Source of the DNA: Bythopirellula sp041737835
GTDB lineage: Bacteria; Planctomycetota; Planctomycetia; Pirellulales; Lacipirellulaceae
Length of the DNA stretch: 64,000 nucleotides
NCBI GenBank assembly: GCA_041737835.1
Contig: JBGSQY010000001.1
Strand: one strand, 5' to 3'
Shown in pieces: positions 1 through 5,748 of this stretch. The notes beneath the pieces are model-generated. The model ran no database searches and was not told the DNA's origin. It was given only the letters and a program-made list of their open reading frames with translations. Position numbers and translations under genes: made by a program. How positions within the stretch are numbered: the first letter of the stretch is position 1; every line of letters starts with the position of its first letter.

Positions 1-1184
1 TACTTTGCCAAGCGGTCGTAGATCGCGTTGTACTGCAACACAAACGACATCGCGTGACCATACGCCGCGGGATCAAACGGATTGGCAAAGAGCGCTTCTC
101 GTCCCCAAGTGACTTGCTCCCACAAGCCCCCTTCGGTCGTAACAATCGTCGGCGTGCCACAAGCCATCGCTTCCACGGCTGTCATGCCAAACGGTTCGTA
201 ACGACTGCTCAGCGCGAACAAGTCCGCCGCGCGATAGTAGTCGGCCAATTGATCGTCTGGAATGTAATCTAGAAATTGCACCTGCTTAGCGATTCCCAAC
301 TCATGGGCGAGCCCCTTCAGCTCCGCCAGCATTTTCTCTTCTTGCGGAGTCAGGCTCGTTGAGCCAACGGCTAACACCAGCTTGGCATCGGGAACGCGAT
401 TACAAACTTCGCTCATCGCGCGAATCAATAGATCGTAGCCCTTGTTCTGCGCGAGCCGTCCCAGTGCCAAAACAATACGCCCTTCAAGGCCGAGTTGCTG
501 TTTAAGCGAACGCCGTGAAGCCTGGGAAACTGGGAAGAAACGTCGATCATCATACCCCGGCGGAATCACTTTGACCTTATTCGTGGGAACATTGTATTCC
601 CCATCCCTTGCGGTCAGGATGTCGCGCTGAGCCGGCGTGGTGGCGATCAGCAGATCGCATTCGTCATAGACGACCTTTTCTTCGCGAATCCGCCGCCGAA
701 AATTGTACTTCTTTTCCAACTCGGCGGGTTCGCCATCCATGTTGTCGCGTTTCCACGAGCCAATCGAATGTGGCGTATGAAAATGGGGAATACGAAAACG
801 ATTAGCCAGCGCTTGTCCAGCAAGACCCGCATCCCAGTAGTGGCTGTTGATGAACGTGTATTCATCGGGGCTGGCCGCAACGAATTTGCCCACCCGCTGC
901 ACCCATTCGGGAATGCTGTTGCAGAGCGTTTCCTTCGGGATAAATTCGTTACCTCCACAGGGAAATCGCAGCACGCGCACGCGCACGTCAACTTCTTCTT
1001 CCAGTGGCTGATCTTCAAAGCGGCGGGTGAGAATGTCGACTTCATAGCCCAGCTGTGCTAGGCATCGCGACAACTCCAAAACATAGACGACTTGCCCACC
1101 GGTATCCGGTTTGCCAAGTTCTGGTTCCGCGGCCACATACCCATGCGTTGAGATCATCATGATTCGCTGCGTTGGTTGGCTCAT
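1..1184 (-). CDS. mfpsA: GT4 glycosyltransferase, mannosylfructose-/sucrose-phosphate synthase type (3' part missing)
   Basis: Transfers a hexosyl unit from an activated sugar nucleotide to a sugar phosphate, probably on the way to a compatible solute. The reading frame, translated by hand, starts at the ATG at 1184 and stays open to the left edge (394 residues seen). The N-terminus has STHGYVA and DTGGQVVYVLELSR (residues about 12-40), then RFEDQP, NSHYWDAG and HTPHS, all as I recall them in Agrobacterium mannosylfructose-phosphate synthase and its sucrose-phosphate synthase relatives. The C-terminal Rossmann half shows ALGRLAQNKGYDLL and the donor-site signature SSRYEPFGMTAVEAMACGTP. The family is clear. 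The exact product (mannosylfructose-P or sucrose-P) is inference; a partner phosphatase gene would be expected, possibly left of the window. Confidence 0.85.
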   Translation of the reverse strand, partial: MSQPTQRIMMISTHGYVAAEPELGKPDTGGQVVYVLELSRCLAQLGYEVDILTRRFEDQPLEEEVDVRVRVLRFPCGGNEFIPKETLCNSIPEWVQRVGKFVAASPDEYTFINSHYWDAGLAGQALANRFRIPHFHTPHSIGSWKRDNMDGEPAELEKKYNFRRRIREEKVVYDECDLLIATTPAQRDILTARDGEYNVPTNKVKVIPPGYDDRRFFPVSQASRRSLKQQLGLEGRIVLALGRLAQNKGYDLLIRAMSEVCNRVPDAKLVLAVGSTSLTPQEEKMLAELKGLAHELGIAKQVQFLDYIPDDQLADYYRAADLFALSSRYEPFGMTAVEAMACGTPTIVTTEGGLWEQVTWGREALFANPFDPAAYGHAMSFVLQYNAIYDRLAK

Positions 1185-1322
1185 TGCTTCCTCCCACGGT
1201 TAAGGGTGTGATTCTTAATCTGGTTGGTCGTGCAAAGAATATACCAAATTTCATCGGCAGTGTCGTTTCATTCCTCCTGGATAATCGAGAAAAACATCCA
1301 CAAACTTTTTTTCTTTGATCAC

Positions 1323-2129
1323 TCAGTGCGCAACTTGATGCGAAGTTAACCACTCCGCCGGGTCTTGCCCAAATAACCGCACGAGCACTGAATACAAATC
1401 ACTATGCTCCTGTTTCAATTGCTGCGGCTGCGTGAAAAAACATTCGCACGTGACGGCAAAAAATTCCGCGTGATTGGTCGCGCCGTATTTATCAAGCAGC
1501 GTCCGTTCACCGTGCCGCGAGCGTTCCACAAGTTGATCGTATTCCTTGCTCGTGATGTGATACCACTGCCTTTCGAATTTCAGATCGGTCATCGGCGGCG
1601 CGCCGTTGGTCGAGCCGTCGAGGCTATCCATGTGATGCGCGAACTCGTGAATCACCACGCACCGAGTGGAGTTTGGATCGCGGCCTTCGTGGATCACCGT
1701 CTGCCAGGCCAGGACAATCGGCCCCCCCTGCCACGATTCGCCTAAACGCGTGTCAAATTGTTCCTCGGGCAAATTGAACCCGCCCATGATGAGATCGGTC
1801 GTCGATTCCGGCGTCGCCGAATAAGCCCCTTTGTAAACGATGATCGTGCGCAGCCGATCGAAGTACCAAGGCTTCTCGAACCCCAGCGTCATCAGCGCCG
1901 CTTGCCCGGCGATGGTCACCCGCATTTCGTCGGTCACGATCAGCCGATTGCCGCCGACCCAATCTTTTTCGTGCAGCATGATGCAGACGAATTCGCGGAC
2001 CTTGCGCTGCTTGTGCTCGTCGAGATGGCCATACTGCCAGACGTTCAGCCGCAGCCAGGCATCCCACTCGGCGGGAATCGGTTGCGCTAAAAACTTCTTA
2101 CGGCGGCGGTTCGTTAACCAGTCAAACAT
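1323..2129 (-). CDS. mtfA: MtfA-type zinc metallopeptidase (peptidase M90)
   Basis: Soluble zinc peptidase related to E. coli MtfA, which binds the Mlc repressor and has aminopeptidase activity. The 268-residue protein matches the usual family length. The zinc motif HEFAH lies at residues 161-165, followed by HMDSLDG, which is typical of this family; an LGESWQGGPIVLAW stretch (about 129-142) precedes it. The ATG at 2129 gives a cytosolic N-terminus without a signal peptide. It stands alone, transcribed in the same direction as the glycosyltransferase but separated by about 140 bases. No Mlc homologue is visible nearby, so the physiological partner is unknown here. Confidence 0.88.
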   Translation of the reverse strand: MFDWLTNRRRKKFLAQPIPAEWDAWLRLNVWQYGHLDEHKQRKVREFVCIMLHEKDWVGGNRLIVTDEMRVTIAGQAALMTLGFEKPWYFDRLRTIIVYKGAYSATPESTTDLIMGGFNLPEEQFDTRLGESWQGGPIVLAWQTVIHEGRDPNSTRCVVIHEFAHHMDSLDGSTNGAPPMTDLKFERQWYHITSKEYDQLVERSRHGERTLLDKYGATNHAEFFAVTCECFFTQPQQLKQEHSDLYSVLVRLFGQDPAEWLTSHQVAH

Positions 2130-2325
2130 GGCGTCATCTCAGGGGGATCGAAAACAAGACTTCAGATTATATCCGTCCCCGAGAAATGAATAACGCCAAT
2201 CTCACGGTCTGCCACGCACTCTTTGTGCCCTGCGTGCCTTCGTGGTTCACGATTTTACTTGCCAGCGAGCGAAACTCATGCCATGCTGGTGGCTAATCAT
2301 TCACTTTTCCCCTGCGAACCGTGCC

Positions 2326-2688
2326 ATGGCCATTCAAACCGCGAGCAAAGACGGCATCCTCACCATCCACATACAGGACGATCGCCTCGTTGATCCCGCG
2401 CAGCTCACCCGACTGTTCGACGACATCAACGCCGCGCTGGGCAAGTCCGACGAAGACCGCGTAATCGTCGACTTTACGCCGGTCGATTTCATGGCCTCGT
2501 CGGCCCTTGGCAAGCTCATCCAGCTCAACAAGAAGGCTACCGAGTTCAAGGCCAAGCTCAAGCTTTGCGGCATCAATCCCCAGATCTACGAGGTCTTCAA
2601 GATCACGAAGCTGCACAAGGTGTTTGACATCGAAAAAGACGAAGCCGCCGCGCGGAAATCGTTCAACAAATGGGGAATCTTTAAGTAA
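2326..2688 (+). CDS. STAS-domain protein (anti-sigma factor antagonist type)
   Basis: A 120-residue single-domain STAS protein, the fold of anti-anti-sigma factors such as SpoIIAA and RsbV. The candidate phosphorylatable serine is in DFMASSALGKL (Ser58/Ser59), placed after a VIVDF strand as in the family. The frame is open upstream to 2242, but the domain begins right after the ATG at 2326, so I chose that start; no clear ribosome binding site is visible. Partners (an RsbW-type kinase, a SpoIIE-type phosphatase) are not adjacent; the nearest possible phosphatase in the window is the FHA-GAF-SpoIIE protein at 41997-43685. A functional link between them is only inference. Confidence 0.85.
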   Translation: MAIQTASKDGILTIHIQDDRLVDPAQLTRLFDDINAALGKSDEDRVIVDFTPVDFMASSALGKLIQLNKKATEFKAKLKLCGINPQIYEVFKITKLHKVFDIEKDEAAARKSFNKWGIFK

Positions 2689-2692
2689 GAGA

Positions 2693-2760
2693 TGAGAGGT
2701 CTGAGGTCAGAGGCCAGGAATTTTTTTGCTACTGACCTCTGGCCCCCGACCTCTGACCTC
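2693..2760. repeat. Imperfect palindromic GAGGTCAGAGG-type intergenic repeat
   Basis: Arms with GAGGTCAGAGGCCAG on the left and CTGACCTCTGG...GACCTCTGACCTC on the right surround a T-rich centre. It lies just after the STAS gene stop and could fold in its RNA. A related element sits at 23484-23606 around the start of purB. It resembles a dispersed intergenic repeat more than a classical terminator, because the T-run is in the loop. Confidence 0.6.
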
Positions 2761-2872
2761 TTTGCTTAGCTAGTTGGCTTCGCTCCCCGTCTGAGCTACA
2801 ATGTCGGCTCGGCTTGATGCCGCCCTGCCTGGCCCGACCTTGACTGCCTCGACCGAAGATTGGAGTCCTCCC

Positions 2873-3253
2873 ATGGCCAAAAAGACCACTCCCAAGAAGA
2901 CAGCCGCCGCCTCGGCGGCTGCTGAACCCAAAGCTACGACCAAAGCCCCCAAGCCCGCGGCTGCCCCGAAACCAGCCGCTGCTAAAAAGCCACCCGCCAA
3001 GTCGGAATCCAAAGCGGCGAGCAACGGCGATTCTTCGACCGCTGCCACAGCGCTCGGCACTCATCAGATCGGCGAAACCGCCGGTGCGGTCTGGTACTAT
3101 CTAACCGAGAACAGCGAGGCATCGCTGGCCACGATCAAAAAAGATTTGAACCTCTCGGCCGATCTCCTACTCGCCGCGGTGGGCTGGCTCGCCCGCGAAG
3201 AAAAGCTCGAGTTCAACGTCTCCGGCAAAAGCGTGAAGCTCTCGCTCAAATAA
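2873..3253 (+). CDS. Winged-helix protein (DUF2582 type) with Lys/Ala/Pro-rich H1-like N-terminal tail
   Basis: The first 60 residues are almost only Lys, Ala, Pro, Thr and Ser (AKKTTPKK..., KPAAAPKPAAAKKP), like the basic tails of histone H1 and bacterial HU/H1-like proteins. Residues about 62-126 (GETAGAVWYYL, LATIKKDLNLSADLLLAAVGWLAREEKLEF) match the small winged helix described as DUF2582. The ATG at 2873 is used because the tail begins there; the frame continues upstream without a domain. A rho-independent terminator follows directly. Role by inference: nucleoid-associated or DNA-binding protein. The combination of an H1-like tail with this winged helix is the notable point. Confidence 0.75.
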   Translation: MAKKTTPKKTAAASAAAEPKATTKAPKPAAAPKPAAAKKPPAKSESKAASNGDSSTAATALGTHQIGETAGAVWYYLTENSEASLATIKKDLNLSADLLLAAVGWLAREEKLEFNVSGKSVKLSLK

Positions 3254-3274
3254 TAAAGCGTTTTGAAAAGCATT

Positions 3275-3328
3275 TAGCCCGGCGTGATTGCGAAGTCCTG
3301 CTTCGCACACACGCGGGGCTATTTTTTT
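3275..3328 (+). terminator. Rho-independent terminator after the winged-helix gene
   Basis: A hairpin with outer stem TAGCCC/GGGCTA and inner stem TGCGAAG/CTTCGCA around a short loop is followed by seven T. It begins 22 bases after the stop codon and also separates this gene from the convergent PEP-CTERM gene. Confidence 0.8.
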
Positions 3329-3342
3329 ACCGCGCTATATTT

Positions 3343-4002
3343 TTACCGTCGCCGCCACAACATCCCCGCGCTCGCCAACGCAATGAGCGCCAACGACGAT
3401 GGCTCGGGCACGGCCCCGAAGGCGAAGATGCTGAAGTGATCGGTCGTGCCACAGTAAAGACCGTCTTTGGTTTTCACACCGCTCGGCATCACTTCCCACA
3501 CGGGCGGGCTGACGCTGGTGTTCAAAGTGCGAAACGCCAAATCGCGGTGCACGATTCCTTCTTTGTGCAAATGCGCGAGTTTGGGAACACTGAAGCTAAT
3601 ATCAACACCGTCCGGAAACCGCGTGAGATTTTGTCCCGTCGCCACGTCGATAATATTCACCTCAAAGACCAAACTCCCCCCCGGCACGGGCGGCACGGGT
3701 ATCGAGATCGAATCGCCAAAGGCTACGCGCAGTTCTACGTCCTGAGCGCTGGCAAATTGAAGGGGATTGAAAATCAGCAGATCCGTCTGTCCCTTAATCT
3801 CCACATTCTCGCCCGCGTTGCTGTTTCCTACGAAATAAGGATTAGTGATACCGACAGCATCGTCTTTGTCGTCGCAATCTTCGTTGCTTCCCCCTTCGCC
3901 GCAACCGCCCAGTAGAATTGCAAAGTTGGTAGCCCGAGCCGGCGCGTTGTGCATAAGAAAAGAGCAGACACCCAACAGAATGACGAACTTAAGCGACTTC
4001 AT
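3343..4002 (-). CDS. PEP-CTERM sorting-signal protein of unknown function
   Basis: 219 residues: an N-terminal signal peptide (MKSLKFVILLGVCSFLMHNAPARA), a Cys/Asp-rich segment (CGEGGSNEDCDDKDD) soon after it, a beta-rich middle, and a C-terminal tripartite PEP-CTERM signal: VPEPSS, a hydrophobic stretch and WRRR. Such proteins are exported and processed by the exosortase system. The ATG at 4002 has GGGAG eight bases upstream and is preferred over an in-frame GTG three codons earlier. It converges with the winged-helix gene across a terminator. The acidic DCDDKDD run could bind a cation, but no family is recognised. Confidence 0.85.
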   Translation of the reverse strand: MKSLKFVILLGVCSFLMHNAPARATNFAILLGGCGEGGSNEDCDDKDDAVGITNPYFVGNSNAGENVEIKGQTDLLIFNPLQFASAQDVELRVAFGDSISIPVPPVPGGSLVFEVNIIDVATGQNLTRFPDGVDISFSVPKLAHLHKEGIVHRDLAFRTLNTSVSPPVWEVMPSGVKTKDGLYCGTTDHFSIFAFGAVPEPSSLALIALASAGMLWRRR

Positions 4003-4193
4003 TAGCGGCACTCCCAGATTCCATGTTTCGATAATAGGCCGAATGGCAGGCCCATTATGAGCGCGCTGCCGCCCCTCGTAAAGGAAAATCCCCCGTTAGC
4101 CGGCAGCGTCCCGCTGCCGCGTGCTTTTGGCCCACCACTTGCAACAACTAATCAATTCAAGTGGAGCTCTGAGTGCAGAGGAGGGCCAAAATC

Positions 4194-4646
4194 GTGTCAA
4201 ATCAAGTGCCGACATTGTCGGAATATGGCGATTTGGTCGGCACTGTGGAGATCGACGGTCATTTGAGCACACCCTTAGCTGAGTTGGCGGCGCTGACGCG
4301 CATGCCGACGCATTGCTGTCCAGTAGGAGTTGAAATCGAACTCTTCGAGTCGTTTGACACCATCGTGCATTTTTCGGTGCTCGCTTACGACTCACGCATC
4401 ATCGGCTGCGATCCCAACAGCATGACGGCCTATGTCGAACAAACGGGCAGCTTGCCGATCCAGCGTTTTCCAGGCCTGATCAGAAACGCGTCGGCTCATC
4501 GCTTTTTCAAACATTTCTCGATCGTGGCCCTCGATCATCGCACGGTCCACATGGGCGACCGGCTCCGTGTGATCGACAATGACGACCAATATTCCCCACC
4601 TCACGATCCGCCAAGCAATGGCATAAACAAAGCCAAGCCAATATAA
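4194..4646 (+). CDS. Hypothetical protein, unknown family
   Basis: I recognise no family in this 150-residue soluble protein. The start is set at GTG 4194 because a strong AGGAGGG lies eight bases upstream; this is the main support for it being a real gene. It has no signal peptide or membrane segment. Visible pieces are PTLSEYGDLVGTVEIDG, HCCPVGVEIELFE and IIGCDPNSMTAYVEQTG, and a Pro/His-rich C-terminus (QYSPPHDPPSNG). The 33-codon membrane microprotein starts 14 bases after its stop and is probably cotranscribed. An overlapping minus-strand frame (4392-4862) has no good start signal or domain and is rejected. Confidence 0.55.
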   Translation: MSNQVPTLSEYGDLVGTVEIDGHLSTPLAELAALTRMPTHCCPVGVEIELFESFDTIVHFSVLAYDSRIIGCDPNSMTAYVEQTGSLPIQRFPGLIRNASAHRFFKHFSIVALDHRTVHMGDRLRVIDNDDQYSPPHDPPSNGINKAKPI

Positions 4647-4660
4647 AGGCCACAGCGCGT

Positions 4661-4762
4661 ATGTTCGGCTTCTACTCCAATCGACTCGGCTGTGCAGGCT
4701 CGCTGCTGATATCGGTGATCGGCACGGTCGTGCTTCTGCTACTGATGAGATCCTGCAGTTAG
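4661..4762 (+). CDS. 33-residue single-pass membrane microprotein
   Basis: A short frame from ATG 4661 to TAG 4762 encodes a 33-residue protein. It begins MFGFYSNRLGCAGSLL and continues as a single hydrophobic helix (ISVIGTVVLLLLM) ending RSCS. The N-terminal SNRLGCAGS followed by one transmembrane helix resembles very small planctomycete membrane proteins as I remember them. It lies 14 bases after the preceding gene; AAAGG is about a dozen bases upstream, which is a weak ribosome site. A length of 33 codons would be missed by most gene finders. Function unknown. Confidence 0.55.
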   Translation: MFGFYSNRLGCAGSLLISVIGTVVLLLLMRSCS

Positions 4763-4772
4763 ATGCGTTAAC

Positions 4773-4865
4773 AGTGGGGTGGCATGCCCTCTGAGGTACT
4801 CCGAAGTGGACATGTTGGTTAAAGCTCATCATGCCCACTTCGTGCCTCAGAGGGCATGCCACCCT
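4773..4865. repeat. Long imperfect palindrome (GTGGCATGCCCTCTGAGG type)
   Basis: Left arm GGGTGGCATGCCCTCTGAGG (about 4777-4796) and right arm CCTCAGAGGGCATGCCACCC (about 4845-4864) are perfect complements, and an inner CGAAGTGGACATG/CATGCCCACTTCG pair extends the stem with one mismatch. The total stem is over 30 base pairs with a short loop. It lies between the microprotein and the convergent hydrolase gene, so it may stop transcription both ways; there is no T-run. It looks like a MITE- or REP-like dispersed element. Confidence 0.7.
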
Positions 4866-4901
4866 GGGAATGACTTCTGGCTAACAGCTAACAGCCAATA
4901 G

Positions 4902-5453
4902 CTAGCAGCTGATCCTCCCCAACCATTCCCGCTTATCTATCACATCGCTAATAAACATCTGCTGGGCGACCAGGATCGCTTCGTGCAGTTGCTCCGCGGT
5001 GACCGAGCCCGCTTTGTTTTCGACGTCGAGCGTCCCCGTGGCGTCGCGCAAGAATTCGACGTTGTACCCGCGATGAAAGGCCTGCCGGGCCGTCGTGTCG
5101 CAGCAGATCTGCGTCATGTAACCGGCGATCGAAACCGTGTCGATGCCCCGCTCTTTCAAAAACTCATCGAGCGGCGTGCCCGTAAACGAGCCCGGCAATT
5201 GCTTGTCGATCAAAATATCGCGCGGCCGCTGGGCGACTTCGTTGTGCAGTTGCCACAGGTCGCTCTCCTTACGAAAGACGGGCGACTCGGGATCGGGCTG
5301 GTGATGCCGCACCACGACGGTGGGAATGTTCGCCCCATGCGCGGCATCCATCACTTCCAGGATCGCTTCCAAATGCCCCACCGGATGCCGAATCGGAAAG
5401 GCGCCGTCGAAGTATTCCCGCTGCACGTCGATAACAAGGAGAGCACGATTCAT
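4902..5453 (-). CDS. Isochorismatase-like cysteine hydrolase
   Basis: A 183-residue protein of the isochorismatase/nicotinamidase fold that hydrolyses a small amide or ester through a Cys nucleophile. The triad is visible: Asp9 in LLVIDVQ, Lys84 in IDKQLPGSF and Cys117 in GYMTQICCDTT. The length is usual for the family, there is no signal peptide, and the ATG at 5453 directly precedes the first strand. The cis-peptide region (SIAGYMTQ) is conserved. The substrate cannot be read from sequence; nicotinamide, isochorismate, peroxyureidoacrylate and others are possible. It is a single gene transcribed away from the dynamin-HNH gene. Confidence 0.85.
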   Translation of the reverse strand: MNRALLVIDVQREYFDGAFPIRHPVGHLEAILEVMDAAHGANIPTVVVRHHQPDPESPVFRKESDLWQLHNEVAQRPRDILIDKQLPGSFTGTPLDEFLKERGIDTVSIAGYMTQICCDTTARQAFHRGYNVEFLRDATGTLDVENKAGSVTAEQLHEAILVAQQMFISDVIDKREWLGRISC

Positions 5454-5748
5454 CTGACAAGCCTTTCTATAGCCGAGGTCCTTCTATCCCTCTCCCTCCG
5501 GGAGAGGCTAGGTGAGGGTTTTTCTTCGCGTAGCCGAGGTCTGCGACCTCGGAGTGTGGCACGAGTCTCCGAACTCGTAATGCCGAAAATACAAGCCTGG
5601 TTGAGATAAAATACCCTTATTACTAGGAACGCATTGCACTATAGCTCTCTGGCCAAAAATCGCAACTTGTCCACTTTAAACCGATATGCATACTTTTCAG
5701 AGTGTGTGCGCGTGTTCGGTTACCGAAGACATCTTCAAGAGGACCAAA

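Noticed and set aside
1042..1353. 103-codon frame on the minus strand
   Set aside because: It overlaps the start of the mfpsA-like gene in another frame and has no protein-like pattern.
4392..4862. 156-codon frame on the minus strand
   Set aside because: It spans the opposite strand of the unknown gene, the microprotein and the palindrome; it has no ribosome site and begins within the repeat.
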